A DNA stretch of 64,000 nt from Ensifer sesbaniae (GCF_013283665.1 NZ_JABEKU010000005.1:1-64000); one strand, 5' to 3'. Numbered from the stretch's first letter, positions 18,566 to 27,646 are shown. Numbers and translations are program-made. The notes: generated by a model from the sequence alone, not told the origin.

Positions 18566-18804
18566 TTCTAAGATTGGCCAACCGGTCCTCAGCAGACCCC
18601 ATAGAGCAGCGGCAAAGCGCCGACTGCAGACAGAAGCAAGCACTCGGCGAGGGGTTAAGCTCACAAGGGATTGACGCAAAGCCCGCTACAGAAGATCGCA
18701 TAATGTATCGACAGGAACCGCAAAGAATGACAGGACTGCGGCCGACGCGACTAAGCTTCGATAGCCTTTAGCGGGTGACGGTCCATCACTGCTCAAGAAT
18801 GGCT

Positions 18805-20637
18805 TTATCGCTGAAGCACATAAGTGCCGGGCGCATCCCCAATCGGAGGATAGCCTTTCTTGCGGGCGCCGATGGCCGGAGGCGCCACCCGTTCCGGCGC
18901 AGAATGACTGGCAAGCCACTCGACCCAATCCGGCCACCATGAGCCGTCCTTCGATAAGGCTGCCGCGGCCCATTCCTCGGCACTGACGCCAGAGTCGACC
19001 TCGCGCGTCAATGCGATGCGAAAACGTCTGCCGGGATGGTCTGGCTCGGAGACGATGCCGGCGTTGTGACCCCCGCTTGTCAGCACAAAGGTGACATCGG
19101 TATCGGTGAGATAATGTATCTTGTAGACCGAGTGCCACGGTGCGACATGGTCTCGCTCCGTCCCGACGACGAACATGGGAACGCGGATGTTCTGGAGGTG
19201 AGCCGGGCGTCCGTCAACGATGAAACGGCCGGAGGCAAGTTCGTTGTCGAGATAGAGGCGCTGCAGATATTCCGCATGCATCCTGTAGGGCATGTGGGTC
19301 GAGTCCGCGTTCCACGCCATAAGATCGCTCATGGGGGTGCGCTCACCGATAAGGTAGTCGTGGACGAGGCGCGACCACACGAGGTCGTTGGTGCGCAGCA
19401 GTTGAAATGCGCCCGCCATCTGGTCGGCGGAGAGACAGCCACTATTCCACATCATGCTGTCGAGATAGTGCATCTGGCTATGGTCGATGAAGCGCGCCAG
19501 TTCGCCAGGTTCGGAGAAGTCCGTCTGGGCGGCAAACAACGTAATGGATGCCAATCGCCTGTCTTCCGCGCGCGCCATCGCGGCCGCCGCAATCGCTAAG
19601 AGCGTCCCTCCCAGGCAGTAGCCAGTTGCGTGGATCTTGCGTTCAGGAACGATGGCGCTGACGGCATCGAGTGCGGCCATGATTCCCAGCCGCCGGTAAT
19701 CGTCGAGAGTGAGGTCGCGGTCGTTCGCGGTCGGGTTGCGCCAGGAAATGCAAAAAACTGTGTGGCCTTGCGACACGAGATAGCGGAGGAGTGAATTATG
19801 CGGGGAAAGGTCGAGGATGTAGTATTTCATGATCCAGGCCGGCACGATCAGGATCGGCTCGGCCAGGACGTTCTCCGTCGCGGGCGCATACTGGATCAGC
19901 TCGATCAGGTGGTTTCGATAAACGACCTTTCCGGGCGTCGCCGCGATCTCCCGTCCGACGCGGAACGCTTCCGTCCCGACCGGGGGCTGCTTCATGGCCA
20001 GCCGGCTGGCGTCTTCGAACCAATTGCGGAATCCCTGCGCGAAGTTCGCCCCGCCCGTCTCCATCGCCTTGTGGATCACTTCCGGGTTGGCGAAGGGAAT
20101 GTTGGACGGCGAGAACATGTCCAGCAGCTGACGCGCCGTGAAGGAGACGACGTCCTCGTGGTGCGGTGTCATGCCGGGGACGTTGCGCGTAACATTGTGC
20201 CACCACTGCTGGTACAGCAAGAACGCCTGAGCCCAGACGGTGTAGGGTTGCTGTTGCCAGCCCTCGGCGCGAAACCGGTTGTCTCCCGGCAGCGCCTCAA
20301 TGCAAGGCGGCGCGTCCGGACGCGTGGCGGCCGCAGCCGTGTAAGTCAGTAGCAGGCCCCAATTCCGCGCAGCCTTGTCGGCAAGTTCCATGCGCTTGCC
20401 CGGAGCCGATGCGAGGTGGATCGACCAGTCGAAGAAGGCGAGCGCCAATGCGGCAGGTGAAAGACCTCCCGTCGCCATTGCACTCAGAGCTTCACGCATC
20501 CGATCAATCGCCCGGAATGCTTCGCTCCCCAAGTCCTCGTCCTCGTGCGGCAATGCCGATTGAGCCGCTACCGAGACGGCCGACCCTGCTTGCGCCGGGC
20601 GGTCTGTGACCAAGACTGGTGTGTCACGCGTCTTCAT
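18805..20637 (-). CDS. phaC: Class I poly(3-hydroxyalkanoate) synthase
   Basis: A 610-residue PHA synthase that polymerises 3-hydroxyacyl-CoA into storage polyester granules. The catalytic Cys sits in HATGYCLGGTLLAIAAA (about residue 315); the general base and acid are seen in TSGGHNAGIVSEP and FVVGTERDHVAPWHS. The N-terminal helical domain has the usual FNPSNIPFANP-like motif (DMFSPSNIPFANPEVI) and QQWWHNVTRNVPG. Length matches class I enzymes. Start at 20637 has GGAG upstream. No phaE, phaR or phasin gene is adjacent, so this is probably an additional plasmid copy beside a chromosomal one (inference). Confidence 0.92.
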   Translation of the reverse strand: MKTRDTPVLVTDRPAQAGSAVSVAAQSALPHEDEDLGSEAFRAIDRMREALSAMATGGLSPAALALAFFDWSIHLASAPGKRMELADKAARNWGLLLTYTAAAATRPDAPPCIEALPGDNRFRAEGWQQQPYTVWAQAFLLYQQWWHNVTRNVPGMTPHHEDVVSFTARQLLDMFSPSNIPFANPEVIHKAMETGGANFAQGFRNWFEDASRLAMKQPPVGTEAFRVGREIAATPGKVVYRNHLIELIQYAPATENVLAEPILIVPAWIMKYYILDLSPHNSLLRYLVSQGHTVFCISWRNPTANDRDLTLDDYRRLGIMAALDAVSAIVPERKIHATGYCLGGTLLAIAAAAMARAEDRRLASITLFAAQTDFSEPGELARFIDHSQMHYLDSMMWNSGCLSADQMAGAFQLLRTNDLVWSRLVHDYLIGERTPMSDLMAWNADSTHMPYRMHAEYLQRLYLDNELASGRFIVDGRPAHLQNIRVPMFVVGTERDHVAPWHSVYKIHYLTDTDVTFVLTSGGHNAGIVSEPDHPGRRFRIALTREVDSGVSAEEWAAAALSKDGSWWPDWVEWLASHSAPERVAPPAIGARKKGYPPIGDAPGTYVLQR

Positions 20638-20748
20638 CGCGAAACTCCATTCAGCTGGTTCTCAGGTCTGTGCAGGTCAGCCTTTTGGACTCCCTTAAGT
20701 GGCATCGACGGGCAGGTTCGGGGTGGCCTTGAGCGGTGGGACGGCACA

Positions 20749-21166
20749 TCAACTTGCACAGAAGAGCTCAAGTCCGTCATTGTTCGGTAGGCGCACGGCG
20801 CTGTCGTGCGGAAGGCCGTTCTTGCCAAAGTTTGCCATCAACATAGGACCTCGGGAACGTAAAACCTCAAGCATCTTATCGTAGTTGCACCCCGGTTGTA
20901 CGTGTCGGCCACACTTCAAAACCCGGCACGGCGATCTTCTCTGCGTGGACCGACCTGTTCTCGAAAATTTGGCGGTCACAGAGCTGAGCGTGCATCTCGA
21001 CCAGGTCGTCACTCTTCACGAGCCCCGTGCGCGGCTTGTTACGAGCGTTCACGTCCCAGCCTAATAAGATTGCATAACGCATCGCGTGGAACTCTGCGGT
21101 CTCGACAGCCTGCTGATGAAGGCTGCTCCCGCGCCGCCATCTCGTGTTAGCCATAGGGGTTTTCAC
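20749..21166 (-). pseudogene. Hypothetical protein downstream of the peptide gene, frameshifted
   Basis: Frame one (21166-20876) reads MANTRWRRGSSLHQQAVETA and ends GFEVWPTRTTG; a second frame then reads YDKMLEVLRSRGPMLMANFG and PHDSAVRLPNNDG to 20749. Joined by one frameshift near 20895 they give a ~135-residue protein. The LRSRGPMLMANFGKNGLPHD stretch loosely recalls the C-terminal His region of C39/papain-like peptidases, but I see no convincing N-terminal Cys motif, so this is weak. It lies just downstream of the candidate RiPP precursor on the same strand. Confidence 0.4.
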
Positions 21167-21174
21167 CCCCTATG
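21152..21174. repeat. Hairpin between peptide gene and next frame
   Basis: CATAGGGG (21152-21159) pairs with CCCCTATG (21167-21174) across a 7-base loop. On the minus strand it lies 20 bases after the peptide gene's stop and covers the ribosome-binding region of the downstream frame, so it could reduce read-through or translation. Confidence 0.6.
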
Positions 21175-21193
21175 TTCTTTAGGAGTCACGATA

Positions 21194-21361
21194 TCAGGGT
21201 AGCTTAGGAGGCAAAGGGAATGGGAAGGGGAGGGGGTGGAACGGTACCATAAATGAGTCCCCGCATCCTCCTAAAGATGAGCCCTCGAATCCTCCTGAAG
21301 TTGTAGATGCTTCTTCGGAAGTCAATTCGGTCACGCCAGAGGCTGTCACTTTCGTCTTCAT
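21194..21361 (-). CDS. Candidate double-glycine-leader RiPP precursor peptide
   Basis: A 55-residue peptide. Residues 1-24 (MKTKVTASGV...TTSGG) have the form of a double-glycine leader: ELTSEEAS precedes GG at 23-24, like the EL-x-EE-...-GG leaders of C39-processed bacteriocins and related RiPPs. The predicted core, 31 residues, has GSSLGGCGDS with one Cys and then a Pro/Phe/Leu-rich tail MVPFHPLPFPFPLPPKLP. The ATG at 21361 follows AAAAAGGAG by six bases; the longer TTG start at 21385 would overlap that ribosome-binding site. No maturation enzyme or exporter is intact nearby. Function is inferred, not shown. Confidence 0.6.
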   Translation of the reverse strand: MKTKVTASGVTELTSEEASTTSGGFEGSSLGGCGDSFMVPFHPLPFPFPLPPKLP

Positions 21362-21699
21362 CGTCGTCTCCTTTTTAGCGCTCAAACCGTCAGTCGATGA
21401 TCACGAGAGACACTCAAGAAGTGTGCCAGCTGCCCTGGAAAAGCCGTTCCTGCATGAACTTCAATGGCTTCAATGAAAACACGGCGACACCTCGCCGAAC
21501 AGCGCCGTGTCGCGGCCTAGACAAACCCGACAGTTTTGAGGCAGCGCAAGTGACGCCGAGAGCTCGAGGCGATTAGATGGGATATTCGGCTTTGCGTCTC
21601 AGCGTTGACCATGGTGGATTGCGGTGCTGCGCTTCTGGCTGATGGTAAAACGAGGTCATGTCTTTCAACAGCCTCAAACATCAAAGGGAGAAGCGCAGC

Positions 21700-22737
21700 A
21701 TGAAACACTATTGTGCACTGGATGTGTCGGTGAAAGAGACCGCGGTCTGCATTGTTGATGACACAGGCAAAATTTGCCGAGAGGTGAAAGTTGCCAGTCA
21801 CCCTGAGGATTTGATCTCGGTGATCAAGGATCCGAAGTGGCAAATCGAGCGGATCGGTCTTGAAGCCGGGCCACTGTCGCAATGGCTTTATGAAGGACTT
21901 GCCAAGGCAGGATTGCCGGTGATCTGCATCGAGACCAGGCATGCCAAGGCATTTTTGAAAGCCCAACCGAATAAGACGGACCGCAACGATGCGCGTGGCA
22001 TAGCCCAGATGATGCGCGTCAATCTCTACCGGCCTGTGCATGTGAAGACACTGACGAGCCAGAAGCACCGGGCATTGCTGACCGCGCGCAAACTCCTGCA
22101 GGAAAAAGCCATCGCCATCGCGAATGACATTCGCGGATTGTTGCGCAACTTCGGACTGAAAGTCGGATTGGTCGGCAAGGTCAAATTCGATGAGCGAATC
22201 AATGAGCTGGTCGAAGACAGGCCTGATCTTCGTGAAATCATGCAGCCTTTATTAGCTGCACGCAAACTGCTGCGCGAAGAGTTCACCAAGCTGCACAAGA
22301 AGGTTTTGGATTTGGTCCGTGAGGATGAAGTCTGCCGCCGGTTGACGACGATCCCCGGTGTCGGGCCCGTTGTCGCTCTCACCTATACGGCAACCATCGA
22401 CATTCCTGGGCGGTTTCCACATTCAAAGGCGGTGGGTTCTGTGCTCGGGCTGACGCCGAAACTGAACGAGTCTGGTGAAAGCAAACGGGTCGGGCGAGTA
22501 TCCTGTTGCGGTGACGCAATGATGCGATCCCTGCTGTACGAAGCCGCGCAAGTCCTGCTGGTAAACGTTAAGAAATGGTCGTGGCTAAAAGCCTGGGCGA
22601 TGAATATCGCCAAACGCCGCGGCAGGCAAAAGGCGGTTGTAGCCTTGGCCCGACGGCTTGCTGTGATCATGCATCGCATGTGGAGTGACGGAACCGAATT
22701 CTGTTGGACACGGGAGAGCTTGCCTGTTGCCGCGTAA
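21700..22737 (+). CDS. IS110-family transposase
   Basis: A 345-residue DEDD transposase, apparently intact. N-terminal RuvC-like domain: Asp in CALDVSVKETAV, Glu in RIGLEAGPLSQWL, Asp pair in NKTDRNDARGIAQMM. C-terminal transposase_20 domain: TIPGVGPVVALTYTATI and GLTPKLNESGE, with the conserved Ser region RVSCCGDAMMRSLLYEAA. The ATG at 21700 gives the usual start (MKHYCALDVS) and follows GGGAG; a longer frame starts at 21658. IS110 elements lack clear inverted repeats and I could not fix the ends; the right end probably lies near 22980. Confidence 0.92.
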   Translation: MKHYCALDVSVKETAVCIVDDTGKICREVKVASHPEDLISVIKDPKWQIERIGLEAGPLSQWLYEGLAKAGLPVICIETRHAKAFLKAQPNKTDRNDARGIAQMMRVNLYRPVHVKTLTSQKHRALLTARKLLQEKAIAIANDIRGLLRNFGLKVGLVGKVKFDERINELVEDRPDLREIMQPLLAARKLLREEFTKLHKKVLDLVREDEVCRRLTTIPGVGPVVALTYTATIDIPGRFPHSKAVGSVLGLTPKLNESGESKRVGRVSCCGDAMMRSLLYEAAQVLLVNVKKWSWLKAWAMNIAKRRGRQKAVVALARRLAVIMHRMWSDGTEFCWTRESLPVAA

Positions 22738-23257
22738 TTAGCAACCAAGGTGACAAGAACAAAAGGAGACAAGATTCCGCCGCCGGTGGAAAGATGTCCT
22801 TCGCAGGACGACGGATGGGGTGAGTTCGCGTGTTGTCTTGGTACGGTCGTTTATTGCGATCAGGTCGCCGATTAGATTGTTCCGCCTCATTCTTCTGGTC
22901 CCATAATGGGAGGGCCACGCAGGCCGATCCCGGAGAGAAGCGCGATACTGCGAAGACATCAATCACCATAGCTACGGACAGTCAGAAGGTGCTTGACCTC
23001 ACCACGCCGAATAGAGAAGAGAAGGCAACAAAGGAGGGGCGTTCCACGTTGGCGTCCGTCCTGTGCGGGCCTTGGCTGCCCTGTCCCATAGTGACCATGC
23101 ACACAGGCTGCTCACGTCGCGGATCCGGGTCGAAGCGGCCGCGACAGACGCCCTTTTACGGCTCAAGACCCCAAGACGGCATGCCCCAGCCGGCGCTGAG
23201 ATCTTAAGGGCAAAGATCGCCACCGGCACGATAAAGTTCCAAGCACATGGCAGCAGG
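22738..23257. other. Intergenic region between two mobile elements
   Basis: No gene is convincing here. The first ~240 bases probably belong to the right end of the IS110 element. The rest is bounded on the right by the IS66 terminal sequence at 23258. Several open frames exist on both strands, but none has a ribosome-binding site or recognisable protein. Confidence 0.5.
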
Positions 23258-23918
23258 GTAAGCGGTGTTTTGCGCCCACCTTCCCGATCACTGCATGATT
23301 GACGATGCTGAGCCCGAACGAGGGCTTGGACATATGTCGATTTCACAGCTTACGCTTACATCCAGCGATGAAGAGCCGGCGCGCCGTTTCGAGGTTTTCA
23401 CGGGCGGCGGCCGACGGCGCGAATGGAGCGACGAGCGAGGCTGAGATCGTCGCCGAGAGTTATGAGCCGGGCGTGACGGTCTGCGCCGTGGCTCGGCGTC
23501 ATGGATTGACCCCGCAGCAATTGTTCACCTGGCGTCGGCTCGCCCGCAAGCCACTCGAAGTTGACGTTCCGATGTTTGCGCCCGCAGTCGTTGACGTTTC
23601 TGGGAAGGCGGTAGCGAAGGAGCCTGAACGGGCGGGTGGGTCGAGAAAGAAGTCGAGTAGCGGCGCAATCGAATTGGAGATCGGCGGGGCGATCGTGAGG
23701 ATCGCATCCGACGCGGACGCCGCTACGATTGTCGCCGTCATTCAGGCCGTGAAGGCACAGTCGTGATCGGGCCGTCGGGAGCGGTAAAGGTCATGGTCGC
23801 CACCCGGCCTGTCGATTTCCGCAAAGGTGCGGAGGGCCTGGCGGCGCTGGTCAAGGCCGAGATGGGTGCTGACCCGTTCTCCGGCACGATCTACGTGTTC
23901 CGGGCCAAGCGGGCCCAA
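23258..23918 (+). mobile_element. IS66-family element, left part only
   Basis: Begins with GTAAGCGGTGTTTTGCGCCC, a typical IS66 terminal sequence (compare GTAAGCGC ends of the element at 29478-31547). It carries a frameshifted tnpA and the first ~50 codons of tnpB, then breaks into a resolvase-type sequence near 23918. tnpC and the right end are absent. Confidence 0.75.
23335..23766 (+). pseudogene. IS66 TnpA, frameshifted
   Basis: Frame one starts at 23335 with MSISQLTLTSSDEEPARRF and runs to EWSDERG before a stop; the following frame carries EIVAESYEPGVTVCAVARRH and GLTPQQLFTWRRLARK, then a C-terminal ELEIGGAIVRIASDADAATI to 23766. A one-base lesion near 23441 separates them. The stop overlaps the tnpB start (23763), the normal tnpA/tnpB arrangement. 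Confidence 0.82.
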
Positions 23919-24395
23919 TTACCGCCACTCTGCATACCGTTTTCGTTTTGCGACGATCGCATATCCTTGGCATCCGCTGTTTGGGATGCCGGTTGCAAGC
24001 GGATCCATGAAGAAAGAGCCTCAGGCGGTCGTTGGGATCGGCCCGAACTGCACCGGCTGCTCGATGAACTCGATGAGGGGGATGTCGTTGTCGTCTGGAA
24101 GCTTGACCGGCTGACGTGGTCACTCAAGGACATGCTTCTCATCCTCGAGAAGGTCGAAGCTGCCGGCGCGGGGTTCCGCTCGTTGACCGAGGCAATTGAC
24201 ACGACGACGCCGGCGGGACGCATGATGATGCAGATGCTCGGCTCGTTCGCCGAATTCGAGCGTGCTATCGTGCGGGAACGCACAATGGCGGGTCTACAGG
24301 CAGCCCGCGAACGCGGGCGAAGGGTGGACGCCGTCCGAAACTAACGTCCGATCAGCGCTCCGAAATCATCGGCATGTTAAATGGATCATGTCCCA
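23763..24395 (+). pseudogene. Mosaic: IS66 TnpB start fused to resolvase remnant
   Basis: One continuous frame to 24344 joins unrelated parts. The first ~52 residues are TnpB (VKVMVATRPVDFRKGAEGLA). Next, in an offset frame, YRFRFATIAYPWHPLFG recalls the DUF5372 proteins that accompany some transposon resolvases. Then comes a serine recombinase lacking its catalytic N-terminus: RPELHRLLDELDEGDVVVVW, KLDRLTWSLKDML and GSFAEFERAIVRERTMAGL. A frameshift near 24335 moves the end GRRPKLTSDQRSEIIGML to another frame. The catalytic Ser (usually in YARVST) is missing, so it is inactive. Confidence 0.8.
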
Positions 24396-24639
24396 GGGAG
24401 TGGTGTAGGTGGCGGCTTTGGTCGCCGCGTTCTCCGGATCATCCCCTTCTCAAACAGGGAAAATGATCGCACAAATTTATCGATCAGGACACTAGGTGTC
24501 GCCCCCTCTTGGGGTAGTGCCGCCGGCGGCGGCGCGCGCCGAGCTCCGCCAGATCTTCTTCGAATGGCAAGGCGAGGACCAAGCCAGACCTGTTAGAAGG
24601 AGCGATGCCGACGATCAGACCACGCAATGGATGGTTACA
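24396..24639. other. Intergenic debris
   Basis: About 245 bases between the resolvase remnant and the halogenase-like pseudogene. A plus-strand frame (from about 24496) is open but unrecognised. I see no promoter, repeat or gene I can support. Confidence 0.4.
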
Positions 24640-26015
24640 TTAAGTGCAAGGGCGAGAAGGGCCTCGTGCAGCGGCCGCCACCGAGAGCCAATCGATTTGA
24701 CGGAATAGGCTTTGCCACCCGCTTCCGACATACGGTTCGATATCAATATGGCGCGGTGTGCGTTTTTGAAAGCAGGCCCTTAACTGGGCATAACTCTTCG
24801 GCAACTCGGCCGAAGTTAGTTCTCGCCAGAACGGCGTATCATTTCTGCCACCATCATAGTGCAGCCGGAGGTAATCGCGGACGCCCGTCCAGGATCGTAC
24901 GTTCGCGCTGCTGAAGGCTTCGATCGCATGAGCGGGCACGATTCCGCCTCCGCTGGCGAGAATACGCTCCAAATTCCTCAACTGCTCGAAGGTATGGGCG
25001 GCAAGCGCAGCCCCCAGGGGCTCGACGAATCCGGAAGCCGTTCCGAGCGCCACCACATTGTTGACCCAGGCAGTTTCAAAATAGCCTTGATCGAACGAAA
25101 GCTCGTGCCTTGGCTGGACATGGTATCCAAAGCGGTGCTGGACCTCCGCCATCATCATCGCATCGTCGGCATGTCTGCTACTGAACACATAGCCGGCCCT
25201 GGTGGCGCGATTCAATGGAATCTCCCAGATCCATCCGGCCGTCATGGCGGTGGAACGGGTCAGGGTTCGAAGCGAAGACCCTGTCGGCTGAAGATCAAAG
25301 GTTATTGCGCGGTCCGTTGGCAATACACTTCCGAATGTACGCCAACCGGGTCTAAAGGCACTGCCGAGACCCATCCGGGCCAGCCCTGAGGCGTCGACGG
25401 CGAAGTCGACCTCGAGTTGCGCTCCTTCGAGCTGCAAGGCGCACACATGGCCCCGGTTATCAAGCCTCATCTCACAACAGCGCTGTCCCGGGAAGTGATC
25501 CCATGTGCCAGGCCAACCCGCTTCAAGTACCGCTCGAAGCAGGCATCATCAAAATGGTAGGACGGGTAGAGACCGGACTCGCCGGTCGCCATCAACTCGT
25601 CGATCTCCTGCTGCGATGCATTCCTGGCAATCGCCTCAAACCCCGGGATGCACGTGTGAAGGCACTCCCCCGCCGCGATCCTCGCGGACAGCAGAGGAAA
25701 GAAGCCATCGACGTGATATTCGATCTCCGGAATACCTAGCCCGCCGAACAGGTGGTAGTAGCGATCCGGAACTCCTCCACCAGTCCAATTCTCATAGAGC
25801 ACACCATACTTGTATGTGGCACCGGCTTCACCGGTAAAGACGTCCAAGTCGAGATCATTGCGACACAACGTATCAATCAGGTTGAGCGAGCCCCCCTCCC
25901 CGAGACCAAGTGGAAATTGCACTGGAGCCTCTATGACCGTCACATCCAGATCGGGATCAAAAACACGGGACAACTCGATCGCCACAAGCCCACAACGCCC
26001 CCGCCGATGATTCCT
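24640..26015 (-). pseudogene. Flavin-dependent tryptophan-halogenase-like protein, frameshifted
   Basis: Three frames together give a ~455-residue FAD-dependent halogenase. The dinucleotide motif RIGIIGGGVVGL lies at about 25985-26013; a shift then leads into AIELSRVFDPDLDVTVIEAP and LGLGEGGSLNLIDTL (family motif GxGEA-like) and YKYGVLYENWTGGG. A second break near 25470-25500 leads to a frame (25470-24640) with VDASGLARMGLGSAF and GWIWEIPLNRAT, which matches the W-x-W-x-I-P motif diagnostic of FADH2-dependent halogenases, and ASGFVEPLGA. The halogenating Lys of the family was not located with certainty. With two breaks it is presumably inactive. It lies on the same strand as the peptide gene 3.3 kb away, with mobile elements between. 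Confidence 0.8.
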
Positions 26016-26235
26016 ATCCGTCTTGCATTCTCAAATCAAGCATTCACGTTCAACAGTAATTTTCGATTGGTTGGGAGGGCCGGTTGGCCAGACGTCGAGT
26101 TATCTCGGGACGTCCGACTGTCTATGCGCCGTGACTAAATGAGATCGCTCCAACTCGGCGGTGGCCGGGGTCGGCAGCGTTACTCAGTTGGCCAGGATTT
26201 CTGGTTGATGGCATTCATTACAGTCCTGGGACTTC

Positions 26236-26580
26236 CTAATGCAGGCGCTCCGACGCGCGTGATGCCCTTTCAAGCCGTTCTCCTTCGACCTTGCCCCATG
26301 CCGGCTGGGCTGGAGGAGTGACAATCTGCCAGACCTTCCCTTTTCCGCGGACGTTCTGGATTTGCGCGCCGATAACAAGACGGAAATTGGTCAGTCCTTT
26401 GGACAGTGCAATTAGGCAGACCAGCAGGAAGACGCTTCCGACATAAGCTATCTGCAGAAGCAGTGAATAAGCGAGTATCACGACCAATAAGCTGCGAACA
26501 GGATGCGAGACCGCATAGATGGCGAGAGCATTGGTGCACAGGAGCAAGCAAAATATGCAGGGAAAGGTTCTGAAGGGCAT
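26236..26580 (-). CDS. ExoX/Psi-like exopolysaccharide-repressor family membrane protein
   Basis: A 114-residue inner-membrane protein with two hydrophobic segments (about residues 5-25 and 28-60): FPCIFCLLLCTNALAIYAVS and LLVVILAYSLLLQIAYVGSV. It resembles the small Psi/ExoX proteins that repress exopolysaccharide synthesis when overproduced in rhizobia. Residues 65-114 are polar. GGGAG lies seven bases before the ATG. A clear paralogue lies at 27289-27618 with a DUF269 gene between them. Family assignment is by pattern and size and is tentative. Confidence 0.62.
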   Translation of the reverse strand: MPFRTFPCIFCLLLCTNALAIYAVSHPVRSLLVVILAYSLLLQIAYVGSVFLLVCLIALSKGLTNFRLVIGAQIQNVRGKGKVWQIVTPPAQPAWGKVEGERLERASRASERLH

Positions 26581-26774
26581 TGCGATTCTCCCTAGTCTCT
26601 TCTGCTAACTGAGCAAAAAAAGGTTCTTCTCGGGTCGTGACATTGCTCCGGCCGGTGGAGAAAGCCTGGGAGAACGATCGTGTGATACCATCTTTGCGGT
26701 TGCAGCGCGCTACTGCAGCATCCGGATTGTCTTCTTCAGGTTGTGGCGTGATATTTTCCTCTAAAACAGCGCCG

Positions 26775-27260
26775 CTACGCCCGTGCCACGTCCGGATAAG
26801 CTTCGATGACTCGGGCCGCATCGTTGACCAGCTTCGCGCCTGTCGTGGCGAGTTTGCGAAGAGAACTGAAGCCGAATCGGTGAACATCGCGCAGGGTTTT
26901 CGACAGAAGGACGAGCCGTCTGGTCGTAAAAAGCACGCGCCCGAAGCCCTCATTGTTGATTTCCATGGTCCGCGATACCAAAAGGCCGGAGCGCTCCTCG
27001 ATAGCGACCCCGACGGCCTGGTAAAATACGTCGAGCCTCCACAGTACGTCCGGATCGGGATCACCCATGAGTGGAAGCGCACAGCGCTTTTCGTCGGCGA
27101 CCGTAAAGTGGTCGAGCACATCAAAGTCGCACTTTTCCTTCCACGATCCGTAGGCATCCTGCGCGCGAATCAATCGCACCAGGCACCTGATAAAAGGAGC
27201 GGTAACGACCTTGTCGTGGTCGAGAACCGGGATAACAGCGGGATTCGGTAATGTTGTCAT
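26775..27260 (-). CDS. NifX-associated protein (DUF269), second copy
   Basis: A 161-residue cytoplasmic protein of the NifX-associated (DUF269) family, found beside nifX in diazotrophs and thought to help FeMo-cofactor assembly. Conserved stretches [40 protein letters not shown] and EGFGRVLFTTRRLVLLSKTL are shared with the copy at 31706-32194. GAGGA precedes the ATG. It is flanked by the two ExoX/Psi-like genes on the same strand. It appears intact, so it could be functional or redundant. Confidence 0.88.
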   Translation of the reverse strand: MTTLPNPAVIPVLDHDKVVTAPFIRCLVRLIRAQDAYGSWKEKCDFDVLDHFTVADEKRCALPLMGDPDPDVLWRLDVFYQAVGVAIEERSGLLVSRTMEINNEGFGRVLFTTRRLVLLSKTLRDVHRFGFSSLRKLATTGAKLVNDAARVIEAYPDVARA

Positions 27261-27288
27261 CGTTTAGTCCTCATCCTTCATGCTACCT

Positions 27289-27618
27289 TTAGTCTTCTAT
27301 CCATGCGTTCTTCGGGCACCGTCCGATGCTAGTGCGAGATAGCCGCTTCCCACCATGCAAAATGCATTTGCAGCCATGCGCATTAGGAATGGTCAGAGTC
27401 GGACCTTTCTTGCCCGGTCCTTTCGACAGCTGTCCGAGTGCACCTAGCCCGCCAAACCAAAAAAAAAGTACGCTTCCGAAATAGGCAACTTGAAGAATCA
27501 CCGAAGCACCCAGTGCTGTAATGATTGCTTTGCGTATCGAATGCGAGACGAAGTAGACGGCTAGAAGGTCGGCGCACAGGACCAACTGCAGGACGCGACA
27601 TAAGGACTTGAAAGGCAA
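27289..27618 (-). CDS. ExoX/Psi-like membrane protein, paralogue
   Basis: About 109 residues from a TTG start at 27618, which has AGGAG eight bases upstream and aligns with the ATG of the paralogue (LPFKSLCRVLQLVLC against MPFRTFPCIFCLLLC). Two membrane segments follow (VLCADLLAVYFVSHS, TALGASVILQVAYFGSVLFF). The upstream in-frame extension to 27675 overlaps the 3' end of fdxB and is not favoured. The C-terminal ~45 residues are unlike those of the paralogue. Confidence 0.62.
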   Translation of the reverse strand: MPFKSLCRVLQLVLCADLLAVYFVSHSIRKAIITALGASVILQVAYFGSVLFFWFGGLGALGQLSKGPGKKGPTLTIPNAHGCKCILHGGKRLSRTSIGRCPKNAWIED

Positions 27619-27646
27619 CGCCGGTTCTCCTGGTTCGTCCGTCAGA

